Below, one piece after another: positions 24,001 to 38,063 of a stretch of DNA of 64,000 nucleotides. Location of the stretch: positions 474,476 through 538,475 of the forward strand of contig NW_019773603.1 of the NCBI RefSeq assembly GCF_001039355.2. The letters are read 5' to 3'. Positions within the stretch are counted from its first letter, which is position 1; each line of letters starts with the position of its first letter. Made by a program: the position numbers and the translations under genes. The notes beneath the pieces were generated by a model that was not told the DNA's origin, did not search any database, and was given only the letters and a program-made list of their open reading frames with translations. Origin of the DNA: Lingula anatina (Eukaryota > Brachiopoda > Lingulata > Lingulida > Lingulidae).

Positions 24001-27000
24001 TAGGTGGCGGGGCTCGCCTTCAACAAGGGTAACAATTCTGTGTGATTATTTATTGTCTGATTCTTCCTAAAGACCTTGGGGGAGTTGGTCCAGATTATTA
24101 GGAGATTGGTTCTCCTTTCCATTGCACATTTCAGTTCATGCCACAGATGTTTAGAAAGGTTAATAACAGGGCTCAAAGGTGGTTGTTCTATCATCTGAAC
24201 ATTGGGTTTCAGCAACAAATCACTCAGAAGACGAGAGTTGTGAGCAAGTCCCTTTCCCCGATGACGCCTGCAGTATCTTTGAAGTCACCTCTTACAAATG
24301 GAGAGAGATATTTGTTGAGAGCGTTTCAGTGAATTGCCCCAGTAACGTTCTTTTCCGTAAAGAACGATGCACTAAAACCATGGGCTTGCAATTCTCTCCA
24401 ATTGTGGACTAATCTGACACTTCGGGTGATATTATCCTGTACAAACCTTCCAAAATGCATTCTGCAGCATGCCTACGGGCCCTTATTAGACCATCGAAGG
24501 CATACAGCAAATACCTTGATTCTTCAGAAAAAAACCATTTTGTTCTTAGTGATGGTTGACCAAGTTCTGGTAGTCCTGGGGTCACTGAACCTAACATTCT
24601 CAAATGATACCTCATTCCATCTGCAAGAGGGGACTTCGGGGGTGATCCAGGCTTCATCATGACAGCACACTTGCTCACATTTCTCATGTGGTGAGCGATT
24701 TGTTGCAGAAACCCAATATTAGGAGGCTGGAGAAGCCATCTTCGAATCCTGATAATAAACCTACTGACCACCCGTGGCATGGATTGAACTGTGTAATCCA
24801 GAGGAGAACCAAACCCTAAATAGTCCGGACCAATTCCGCCAAGCTAGGAAACATGGGGCATTATCTCACAAAACAGAATTGTTACCCTTGTTGAAGTCAG
24901 TGGCACCGTCTACAAGAGATAATTACAGTGCGCGGTGTCCACACACGCTAATAGACACGTGACCTTTAACGAGCACACCCTAATGCTAAATGTGTTTAGA
25001 TTAGGTGACTTTTATAGTGTCATTTCAATTTAATGGGCATTTCTTTATCTCCGTGGAAATGACAGTGGAACATCGGATTTGAGGAGGTACATGCAATAAA
25101 TGTGAATAAATGGTATAAAATGTGGATATCTTAACTGCTAGTTTGCATTTTCTGTACCAATAATCATGATAGTTATGGTATCTGAAATGAAAATCACCAT
25201 TCATAGCAATTAACTTCTGTACTATGATCATTTATAAATAAAAGCACATGGAACTGGCGGTGAGACAACCTTTTTGACCAATGTTGTATATACTGAAAAA
25301 CAAAACCACATAAGATAAAAACATATTGCCATAAATTGATGTTTGGCCTCTCAAAACATCAATTGTCTCGTCTGCTTGTCTTACTGTATATTCATGAGAA
25401 AGATGAAGGAACATTAGAAACAATTACAATTCGAATCAGAAACACATAGTATTATATTATATTATATTATATTATATTATATTATATTATATTATATTAT
25501 ATTATATTATATTATATTTACAGATGTCCTGGACCGTACCTATGTGACAAACTTGTAGTAGGTAATGTATAATATTTCTATGTTGGTGGTTGCAACTTGG
25601 GAACTTGGGAACTATTATACTTGCACTTGAAAGGGGTGTCTTGTCCCATTTTATTTTATAATGGAGCTCAAAATGACTCGTGAATCATTTACACTGCCGG
25701 TGTGAACGTAATGCAGGTCCTACGCACCACCGTTCCTGAGGAATAGTAGTCCTAATGGGACCAGCATTCCTGATATAATAAAGGGTAGGACTTCTATTCC
25801 TGGCGGACCTGCATTACGTTTACATTAGTCAACGGAATGGAGGTCCGCCCTATAACTATGTCCGACCATTTAAACTAGTGGATAATGACTATTGGCAGTA
25901 ATAGTATGCTTTAGTGAGCACATATAAGTACCCCGTAAAATCGATGGTTTGCCAGTTCGTCTACCTGGTGTAGTGGTCAGGCTGTGCAGTGTAATAGATG
26001 TTATACAGAGTAATTGTGTGAGTGGATGGAGGTTCGAATTTCGTTTACATACATAAAAGTATGNGTATTTCAAGTGATTTATGCCCAATTTTCGATTATT
26101 TGGCTTTCGAAGCAGATTTTCAGACAGCAGACATGACATGCAACTCATATATATGCTTATTTTCCCCTTATCTAGTTATACATTTACAATATTCCTATAT
26201 GATATTTTTTGTCAATCAATATTCTTCCTCCCTAGACATTCAAACAAAAAAAATAACCCACCTAGTCCACACTGTACCCACATTTTGCACCCACCCCCCA
26301 AAACTATATTTGAGCATGGCGATTTTCAAAGAGTCATATACCCACTGGTAGAGGTCCTATGACTGTAAAACCTTTTAAAGGAACATTAGAGTGATAAATC
26401 ACAAAATAGATCTTCGTGGACTTTTATTTTGTTGGCGATATATTGATGTCTGAAAATTTAGAATTTAGATGGGTGTTAGAATTTAGATGGGTCTTGGCCA
26501 GTAATACCTGCTCACTTCCTCTAATCACGACACATTTAAACAGTATACTTTACAAATGAAGGCAATGTCCTCTTTCAAAGCCTACTTTTGATAATTTAAA
26601 CTTCCATTCTTATATTTTGGTCATTTGTTACTGAAATTTATGTAGCAACGGTCAACCGGCAAGTTTCTATCTTTTGCTCAAGTGCTTATATTTCCATTGT
26701 TCAACCAGCGGTGCATTTTCTATAATGCTATGGCTTACAAAATTAATTAAAAATAAGATTAGACTAAAATCTTAATTAATTGAGAAGAGAAAACAACAAA
26801 CAACTCACGTTTTTGTATATGTTCACAGAAACTTCAGACTACATGTAGTACAGGTAGTCTATTTATTATCAGAAATATATTACTTTTTCAACAAATAATA
26901 TTGAACACAAATGGGCATCAATCAATCAGCTAACTATTCAGTCTACAACACATAAGCATTATTTTCATCGGATGTAAGTATAAATAAGTGAATTATTTGA

Positions 27001-29585
27001 TCAAAACTACATGTACCTACATACAAAAATACTTTTAACCATAATATTTATAGGCAGAAGTCATTTGAACTGACATTCCCATAATAGTGTAAGTATAAAT
27101 AAGTGAATTATTTGATCAAAACTACATGTACCTACATACAAAAATACTTTTAACCATAATATTTATAGGCAGAAGTCATTTGAACTGACATTCCCATAAT
27201 AGTGCACTCTCAAAAACATATGTTAACGTATGTTCCGGGTCGTTCAATTCTAATTTTTATACTGTGTTCCAATATATTTCGTAGTTATTCACTCATGGTA
27301 AATTATACTTGACGTGAGGCTGTTTTTATAAATATTTAAACTGTAAGTGGGGTAAGACGATGATTTACTTCATTATTGTTCATTGTGACAGGAGAGTGAA
27401 ACTTTGATACAAACTTCTTCATGTGGGACCCTAAAATAATCAAATGCAGTTTGCAATCTATGCACTGGATATTTTTATGAGCATGCCTGTGAAATCGATT
27501 GCACCTTTATATTGGGTTTGGATGTATAACATGTTCATGATTCATTGACAAAATACCAATTATACCTTTTTTCTCAAGTTATGTTAAAAATATATTTTTT
27601 TTTGGCTTAATTTAATGAAAAATCCATGAAATATGACCTCTTCTGACGTTTGCCCCATTATCACTGACGCTTGACTAAATACCATGTTTTATGTCCCATC
27701 CCTGACTTCCATAATGATATATAATTCATTGATATATTTTACCATGTTGATGTAGTAAGCACTTTCTCCCCCTTCCCCAACTCTCACATTCAATTTCATA
27801 ATTTTCTGAAATAAAATCCTTGAGGCTCCAAATCTTCATAAGTATTACACTTAAGCGTGGTCACAAATCATTCCTCAAATACTGAAACATTTATTCAAAC
27901 AATGTTTTAAAAAAAAACTGTTTTGTTTGAATTTTGAGAAACCCATAAACTCTAACCTCTTGTGACCTTTGGCCCAATATCAATGACTCCTGACTAAGTG
28001 TCACGAATCTTTGACTTATGAAATTAAATCTCTCATCCAATGCCTTCATAATGGTATAAGATACATTGATATATCTTTATCATACTGATATAGTAAGCAA
28101 TTCATTTTCCCTACCCCCATCTGAAAAAAAAGGCAATTGCCACTGGTGGGATGGAGTTATATAAGGTGTGTAATATACTGCTATCCCACATATTTTGACA
28201 ATAGAGACATAGGCCTTACTAAAATTACTATGATAATTCGTCATTTTTTTATATCAACACTAGTGGGTCTGATTTGGTATTAAAGTGCAATTTAAGACTA
28301 AAACTAGTCTGAGGTGATCTCAAAAATCAAGTAAGGAGTCTTAATTTGATCTTAAGACTAAGAACGAACAGAAAGTCCAGTGCTCTGACATCCTTCAAAA
28401 GCAAACATTCATGAAAATATTGTTTTAAATGTGAAATTCTAATATTGGATGCCTACAGTATAAAATGGTTTTAAATAAAATTAAAACTGTATATTTTATG
28501 GTAGATTGAAGTGACTTTTCAAATGTTTGTGACAAATAAAAAGACATGCCTTATTTTAAAATAAATGTGCCTTTTTATTGCTTTTGAAGCTTTTTTTTTT
28601 TGGCTCCGATGTAAAAACATTAAAACATGCTGCACTAGTACTTCTACGACCAAGACTATCCGACCAAGTCAGTCCAAGTCTATAAAATCTTTGCTTGTCA
28701 TCTGACCACGTGACCTCCACAGATGGCTACACTCTGTAATAATCTCTTTAAAAAATTAATAAAAAAATAAAAATAAAAAACAGGGACTAATTTTTAATGT
28801 AGAAATGGATTCATTAATTATTGGTTAATATGGGAAAATTGCTGTATACCCCAGGAAAATTCATTTTTTGGGCCAAAATGAACAGTTGCTATCCCTTAAT
28901 TATTTAAGACCGCCTCAGACTAGTTTTAGTCTTAAATTGCACTTTAAGACCAAATCAGGCCCATGAGTGAAAGTGTACGGTTCGTGGCCTAAATATAACT
29001 CGGTCTTTTTAAAGCAAATTATTAAATAAATTCAACGGGTACCCCTGTATTTGTATTTGCGTGTCTCATTATTCCACATGTTTAAACATCTCAGATTTGC
29101 CGACTGTTGCTGGATACCACTGGAAACAGGAATACCAAAAAACTGGAATGTTACAACCGAATATAATGCTGGTATCCGAAACGACACGGGGAAACCAAAT
29201 GCAAGCCCAGTAACCACAAGTAGCCCCATGGTTAAGTAAGTACTTGGTTTTTAGTGCAAGTAAATTTTCACGGATCATCACATAACTTTAAGCATAATAT
29301 TAGTGCAAAACAAGTTAATACAATTCGCTAGGGAGCTCGTTAATAACGTATTGATCCACTATAATTAAAATGGTTCTTGTCATTATTTTTATTTTCAATA
29401 GCATGGATGTCGCATGTGGCTATCAATTTGTCATCCCGTATGCTGATGCAGATGGGGATATTGTAAGATGTCGCTGGGCAAAGGGAAAGGATGAGTGCGC
29501 CGACATATGTGGGCCGCTTCCGGGATCAACTTTGTATCCAGTACGTACACTCTCTCTCTCTTTTTCCTTATCGTCATGAACATAC

Positions 29586-29674
<89 letters not shown>

Positions 29675-32600
29675 CGTCTTCGTTAAACGATCTGGTTAAA
29701 GATCATTTAAACAAAACGATTGTTCTGGTTAAAGACCTTAAAATTATGTACTTGTTTTACAATTTCGACACCGATTTCAAAGGGCTTTTAATACAGACTT
29801 GATATTGAATATGGAATCATTCTTCTAAATCATTTTTATAAATGTTTACTTCTAAATGAAAGCAAGGATCAAATTGTGTTTATTTAAATGTCAAATGTCT
29901 ATTCAGTGAACATTTGACATCTGTTCTTTAATTGAGCAAACATTACACGTGGCTGATTCTTAGTCAAAAACCAACTAGCGAAAGCACTATTTCGCTCTCC
30001 ATATTTTCCAATTTACTGTTTGTGAAAAAGCAATACGTACACGTTCCTTCAAGGACGCTAATATCAGCGTCAAAATTCAGCAACGGTCAGTGGTGCGTTT
30101 GGTAAAGAAACTTGCTAAGAGCAGTCTCGCTATGACAACAGGCCTTGGAAAACCTTTTGGGTGATGATTTGCTCCTGAAGGGAATTGATTGTTTTTGCTT
30201 ATTTGTAGCAGTAAAAGCGTAAGAACAATGGGCCATGTTCCCCTGCGTTAAGTTCTGGATGTCTTGAGCGTGGCGTCTGTTCAGGTTCACCAACCTGTTT
30301 TGTGCAATGTTGGCGCAGAACAACAATACTGTAACACAGTTTACGCAGCCTAATATCCGCCTCTTGTATACAGAATTCCAAATCTCACTATGAAGGTAAT
30401 GCCAAAATATTGAAAGTGTTTTGATCGAATCATATTCTGCCATGCTCATACCTGGACCAGCCCAAATAGTAATACCCATTGAAATCGCCGTACGTTACTT
30501 AGTTTCACAGTGTTTCAGACAAGGTAATCGGTTTATTGTTACTGACACACCTGAATACACATTAATCTAATCACAGGAATTCAGCCCACATGAAATACAC
30601 GTTTTAAAAATAAACGACTCATTTTACCTGGACAAACCTTTGAAACTAAAATATTCCATTTTAAATGTCAATTCTGTAATAAAACAAAACAACTTTCTCT
30701 TTCTCTGAATTATTATCAATAGAACTACTTTACACCCCGCAGTGCAAAACTAACATATTTGACTAAACGCCTTGGTGAGTAATATATCAAATGATTTATT
30801 TCAGAACTGCACCCTTATCATCCCGTCTTCTAAGCGAAGTCTTTACGGTAGTGGGTTTTATGCAGTAGCAATAATGTTGGAAGATTTCCCCGCAACAAAC
30901 ATAACACAGGGTGGAGTGCAGAAAGACGAAACAACTCCATTGTCAAAGGTCCCACTGCAGGTCAGGAAAACGAATATAAGTATTTAAATTAAAAAAATTA
31001 AAACATTGGCGATCAGAAAAAAAAAAAAAAAACTTGGAAAGGACGGTATGGTCAACCCTATCATACTTGCCGACCCCATGGCATTATTATTTAAATGGCA
31101 ATGTTTTGATAGTCACACAACGCAAAGCCAGCTCGCTGAGTAAAGTTCTGCACACACGCTGCTCCCTGTAGTTTTTTGTCCATAATTATCCACCAGAATG
31201 AACCTGCATTTTGCTTCCACACGTGGCAGCACGCGTTAGGACAGATCGGCGAAAAGTCGCATTTTAAAAGGCCCTTTATAAACTATATCACTTGCTTAAT
31301 ATCACTACGTATTCAGAGATTGGCTTTGCTTTGTACTGTCACAGGCATACATGACAGGTGTATTGATTGATTGGTTGATTTTTGAATTGACGATTTTGTT
31401 TCTGAATTTCTCATTTCTCATTTGGGGTTTTATAATTTGTGAATAACTTGGATATTTCAGTATCTTGCTCGCATAAAGGATGGTTGTAATTGCGACAACC
31501 CGCCAACTTTCACAACTCCACCAGAGACAAAAAAACTACGTGCTGGGCAGACCTTCACGAAAGACTTAATAGCAATTTATCCCAGTGGGTATGTTTGCAC
31601 TTGTAAGCACTTCCTTGTTCTGTCAGCCTACAACAGGCGACAATTTAAAATGTCATTTAGTTAAGACTTCAGTTGACAACGGAATCTGCGTATCGACATG
31701 ACAGCACATAATCCACACCCATGCATATATTATGTTCATAACGTCCACTTCTTTCCACACATACAGAATAAATGCCATCATCGTCGTTCCACCAACCGGT
31801 GCTTATGTGGGTGCAATGTATACTGTTAATGGTACCACGGCCTCGGTTTACATAGCCTGGACTCCAGCACCTGCACAGCACGGACACCACCTGATTTGTT
31901 ATCAAGCCTTTGGCAGTAATAGGTAAGTTCAGACTCATCTAAAACTCTGTTCTCATACCCAAGTTGAACTAGCAGGATCGACCCAGCTCTGTCACGTTAA
32001 AGTGGTTTAAATTATGTTCAGTCAAAAATCACAGTAGAGTGATAGGACCCGCACATAATAGTTGGCAATGGGACTGTAAAGGCTGTGACCGAATGAATGC
32101 CCGAGCACTAACACTGAGATGGTCAAGTATTAAATAATCTTCCCTGTTTCCTGAGAATGCTCGTGAATGCATCTTATGCTCTGAAACTGACGTTGAATCA
32201 AGATGCGCAGTGACGGAGCTCCAATTCAGGAAACCCCTCTAATGGCTATTGAATAAAGGGGAAGATTGTGATAAAACTGCAATACAATATTGGTCAAAAA
32301 GGCTGTCCCACCTTCAGTGTCATGTGCTTTTAATTATAAATGATCACATCACAGGTGAAGATTGCTATAAATAGTGGTTTTCATTCCAGATATCATAACT
32401 TACGTGATGAGTCAGACAGAAAATACAAACTAGCCGTGAAGATATCAATATTTAATACCATTTATTCACATTTATAACTGTACCCCCTCAAATCCGCCGT
32501 TTCACTGTGATTTTCACAGGGGTAAAGAAATGTCTATTAAATTAAAATGACACCACCAAATGTCACCAAATTTATAAACATTTTGCAGTAGGGTGTGCTC

Positions 32601-35600
32601 GTTAAAGGCTCCTTGTCTAATTGTGTTTATGTTTACCGCGTTAACCGCGTACTGTAATTATCTTCTCTAGGTGGCGGGGCTCGCCTTCAACAAGGGTAAC
32701 AATTCTGTGTGATTAGATATTGTCCGATTCTTCCTAAAGGCCTTGGGGGAGTTGGTCCAGATTATTAGGAGAATGGTTCTCCTTTGCATTGCACATTTCA
32801 GTTCATGCCACAGATGTTTAGAAAGGTTAATAACAGGGCTCAAAGGTGGTTGTTCTATCATCTGAACATTGGGTTTCAGCAACAAATCACTCAGAAGACG
32901 AGAGTTGTGAGCAAGTCCCTTTCCCCGATGACGCCTGCAGTATCTTTGAAGTCACCTCTTACAAATGGAGAGAGATATTTGTTGAGAGCGTTTCAGTGAA
33001 TTGCCCCAGTAACGTTCTTTTCCGTAAAGAACGATACACTAAAACCATGGGCTTGCAATTCTCTCCAATTGTGGACTAATCTGACACTTCGGGTGATATT
33101 ATCCTGTACAAACCTTCCAAAATGCATTCTGCAGCATGCCTACGGGCCCTTATTAGACCATCGAAGGCATACAGCAAATACCTTGATTCTTCAGCAAAAC
33201 CATTTTGTTCTTAGTGATGGTTGACCAAGTTCTGGTAGTCCTGGGGTCACTGAACCTAACATTCTCAAATGATACCTCATTCCATCTGCAAGAGGGGACT
33301 TCGGGGGTGATCCAGGCTTCATCATGACAGCACACTTGCTCACATTTCTCATGTGGTGAGCGATTTGTTGCAGAAACCCAATATTAGGAGGCTGGAGAAG
33401 CCATCTTCGAATCCTGATAATAAACCTACTGACCACCCGTGGCATGGATTGAACTGTGTAATCCAGAGGAGAACCAAACCCTAAATAGTCCGGAGCAATT
33501 CCGCCAAGCTAGGAAACATGGGGCATTATCTCACAAAACAGAATTGTTACCCTTGTTGAAGTCAGTGGCACCGTCTACAAGAGATAATTACAGTGCGCGG
33601 TGTCCACACACGCTAATAGACACGTGACCTTTAACGAGCACACCCTAATGCTAAATGTGTTTAGATTAGGTGACTTTTATAGTGTCATTTCAATATAATG
33701 GGCATTTCTTTATCTCCGTGGAAATGACAGTGGAACATCGGATTTGAGGAGGTACATGCAATAAATGTGAATAAATGGTATAAAATGTGGATATCTTAAC
33801 TGCTAGTTTGTATTTTCTGTACCAATAATCATGATAGTTATGGTATCTGAAATGAAAATCACCATTCATAGCAATTAACTTCTGTACTATGATCATTTAT
33901 AAATAAAAGCACATGGAACTGGCGGTGAGACAACCTTTTTGACCAATGTTGTATATACTGAAAAACAAAACCACATAAGATAATAACATATTGCCATAAA
34001 TTGATGTTTGGCCTCTCAAAACATCAATTGTCTCGTCTGCTTGTCTTACTGTATATTCATGAGAAAGATGAAGGAACATTAGAAACAATTACAATTCGAA
34101 TCAGAAACACATAGTATTATATTATATTATATTATATTATATTATATTATATTATATTATATTATATTATATTTACAGATGTCCTGGACCGTACCTATGT
34201 GACAAACTTGTAGTAGGTAATGTATGATATTTCTATGTTGGTGGTTGCAACTTGGGAACTTGGGAACTATTATACTTGCACTTGAAAGGGGTGTTTTGTC
34301 CCATTTTATTTTATAATGGAGCTCAAAATGACTCGTGAATCATTTACACTGCCGGGTTTACAAACATATTATAGTGGAATATCTAAAGCATTCTGTACGT
34401 ACTTGTGAAGGTTTATCTTCTTAAATGTCTTCAAATATGGAAAGAAGTAATACAAAAAAAAAAAATTGAAAGACATTGATTGCAAAGGAGTGATGTACGT
34501 ACCTGTACTATACAATAATGCAGATACCCATCTGCTATGGAATATTCTAAAACAATGTTGTATGCTGATTTCGGTAAAATCAATGTTCCGTCAAATTAAT
34601 TGGGTCATGGCCCTGACCTTTTAAATATAGACGAGATGGCATTTCGTTACACTTATTATACCTTGACCTTGAGATTGACCCCTTTTTACCTTGAAAGAAG
34701 TTGCAAATGATTGGCAGAACACCACTCAGCTGAGGATTTGATACTTAAAACATGTTACTGTGCTATAGATAAAATGGATTTTCACTTGAAAAAAATTTAG
34801 TTGTCTATTTTACTTGTTTACTTGGATGTAGCCTTGACCTCTGGTGACCCTTAAGATAGCGGCAAATGATATGCGGTACATCATTCAGTAAGAGTAGATA
34901 CTTAAAATATGTATCTTAGGTTACCAAAATGTGACATTTTGGCAATTTTGCTCAAATAAAGTTTCGACCTTATAATTAGTTTGTGACTTTGACATACGGT
35001 GACATTGAAACAGTTGTAAGTAATAGATGGTACTTCACAATATAAGAGTTGATACTTTGAATATGTTTCTGAGATACTGCACTGCCAAATTATTAACATT
35101 TTTTTACCTCTGGTGACATTAAAAATTGTTGCAAATGATTGCTAGTGTCCCACTAAGTAGAATTTAAAATATGTTTTTGGTGCATTTAATTACCAAGATA
35201 TGTATGGTTAGGTGACCCACCCCATTCAAAGGCGGTCATTTGGATTTTTTCGCCAAAAATGACACTGTCACGGGAGGATATATTGGGATTTTTTTTTTAA
35301 ATTTGGCTTCATTGGGCCTTCAACAGACGGGAATCAGTCAAGATACCTTTGTCACCATTTTTCCATTATCACATTGCTGCTGCGTCTTAAATAACATAAT
35401 TATGAAACTATAAGCAAGTTACACAAATTTATTCCGTTCTACAAAAAAAATTGTCATAGGCCCGCATCATATCTAGTCCCATGCAAAAAAGCCCAGACCC
35501 CAAGTTTATTACAGCCCTGGCTGGGCCCATTCTTTATGGTGTCTTTGCATGTTAACAGCATAATGGGCAAGTTAAATGACCAAGTTAATTGGCCAAGCTG

Positions 35601-36093
35601 CCGGTTTGTTTGTATGGCATGATCCGGAACTTTGATATATATATATATATATATATATATAAGTTTAGTTCCAGAAAAAGCAGTTTTAGGTAGGCCATCG
35701 TGTATATAGGTTTTAAATGATCATTTATAATTGAAAAAATAACTTTATTTTAACACTTAATGAATGTTATGCACATGCAATGATTATTGAGGCACAGAAA
35801 TATACAACAAAAAATATACAAAAAATTGGTCTGCCTAAGTTTCTGTATTAGGCAAACAAGCATTACGCAGACCAGAAATATACATAAATGTATATGCATA
35901 TTTTACCAGCAGTAAGTAGACCGCATGTACTTGAATAAATATATCAAAGTCCAGCATTATGCAGACTATATTAAAGTATACATTTGTTTGCTATTAATGT
36001 TGCCACTCACAGCAACCAACAGTTTAGCAAACTAATTATTTTTTTCATGCAATCTTGCTATTCTGTGTAATTTGGGAGACGATACNTCCAGAA

Positions 36094-36174
<81 letters not shown>

Positions 36175-37258
36175 TTAGTTCCAGAAAAAGCAGTTTTAGG
36201 TAGGCCATCGTGTATATAGGTTTTAAATGATCATTTATAATTGAAAAAATAACTTTATTTTAACACTTAATGAATGTTATGCACATGCAATGATTATTGA
36301 GGCACAGAAATAAACAACAAAAAATATACAAAAAAATTGGTCTGCCTAAGTTTCTGTATTAGGCAAACAAACATTACGCAGACCAGAAATATACATAAAT
36401 GTATATGCATATTTTACCAGCAGTAAGTAGATCGCATGTACTTGAATAAATATATCAAAGTCCAGCATTATGCAGACTATATTAAAGTATACATTTGTTT
36501 GCTATTAATGTTGCCACTCACAGCAACCAACAGTTTAGCAAACTAATTATTTTTTTCATGCAATCTTGCTATTCTGTGTAATTTGGGAGACGATACATGT
36601 ATTTATTGTCGTTTAACGGGTCAACGATGACGTGTCTTAGGAGAAAGGTTATTAGGAGGTACAGGGGACNGTTTAGTTCCAGAAAAAGCAGTTTTAGGTA
36701 GGCCATCGTGTATATAGGTTTTAAATGATCATTTATAATTGAAAAAATAACTTTATTTTAACACTTAATGAATGTTATGCACATGCAATGATTATTGAGG
36801 CACAGAAATATACAACAAAAAATATACAAAAAATTGGTCTGCCTAAGTTTCTGTATTAGGCAAACAAGCATTACGCAGACCAGAAATATACATAAATGTA
36901 TATGCATATTTTACCAGCAGTAAGTAGACCGCATGTACTTGAATAAATATATCAAAGTCCAGCATTATGCAGACTATATTAAAGTATACATTTGTTTGCT
37001 ATTAATGTTGCCACTCACAGCAACCAACAGTTTAGCAAACTAATTATTTTTTTCATGCAATCTTGCTATTCTGTGTAATTTGGGAGACGATACGTTGTAT
37101 ACATTTGTGCTTTTATAATTAATGGGATTGTTTTTAAAAAGCAATGTCTTCACAGCCAAAAAGCCAGGATAATTTTAGCAAATTAACATTAAGTTTTGAG
37201 CACAAACCACAATTTATTTGGCATACATGTAACTAAACAGCAATAAGCAGACCATTTA

Positions 37259-37323
<65 letters not shown>

Positions 37324-38028
37324 CAGCATTAGGCAGACTTTATATCAAACTACATTTTTACTTATTTTTGTACTATGTTTGCACACAGAGTGTTTATGTT
37401 TGCACTCAGAACAATCAACACTTTGGCACATTTTAATTATTCATGTTATCTATTTTTTGTCATTTGTGGGACAGTATGTTGTATATTTTTACTTTTACAA
37501 TTTATGAGTATAATTTATGAGTGCTGTAACATACCATTGCTTTTCAACCAAAGAGCAAGAATAATTTCAGCAAAATAAAATTTTGACCTAATCCCACACT
37601 TTATTTTAATGTTACCCGTTATTGGATTTTTTTGTGTGACATGAAAAACAACTAATATAAACGATATGTAAGGTCTAAACATATTTATTGAGGTCACATC
37701 ATTGAACAGTCTGGATGAATACATGCACCAATCTACATAAGCATAGAAAAAAAAACACAGACAATGGACACAATTTAAGTGTAACTTGTCTGCCACCAAG
37801 CACATTACATCATTGAACAATCTTCAAGAAATGGAACTTCACTGTTATTTCAAACAGTTAAATGTGTGAAATATTACTTCCAATATTTTGGAGAGCAATC
37901 TTTGTGAAAAACTTAGTCAACTGTAAAATGAACTTGAAATGGAACACATTGTTTCTCCAAGCAACAGTTAAGTATGTGAAATATTATCTCCAATATTTTG
38001 GAGAACAATCTTTGAGAAGAATTTCANN

Positions 38029-38063
<35 letters not shown>

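Larger units (their letters stand above)
19122..25700. repeat. Large duplicated block, copy 1 (exons 3-8 of gene 1)
   Basis: Matches 26065-34355 in the same orientation with roughly 1-2% differences, small indels, different microsatellite lengths and one big difference: 27477-29046 of copy 2 is absent here (between 20392 and 20393). Copy 2 begins right at the right-hand flank of the Penelope element, next to an N. The two blocks are either a young tandem duplication or two haplotypes placed in series. Confidence 0.9.
26065..34355. repeat. Large duplicated block, copy 2
   Basis: Collinear with 19122-25700. A short internal tandem duplication (about 27000-27090 repeated at 27090-27200) and the extra 27477-29046 segment distinguish it. 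It begins immediately after a single N, at the same base that follows the Penelope element in copy 1. Confidence 0.9.

Noticed and set aside
24138-24962. Several plus-strand open frames of 60-90 codons
   Set aside because: They lie opposite the decayed minus-strand Tc1 transposase and show no independent support; the same applies to 32784-33627.
34115-34172. CRISPR-like regular spacing of ATTAT units and other short arrays
   Set aside because: Simple microsatellites without spacers; this is animal DNA.
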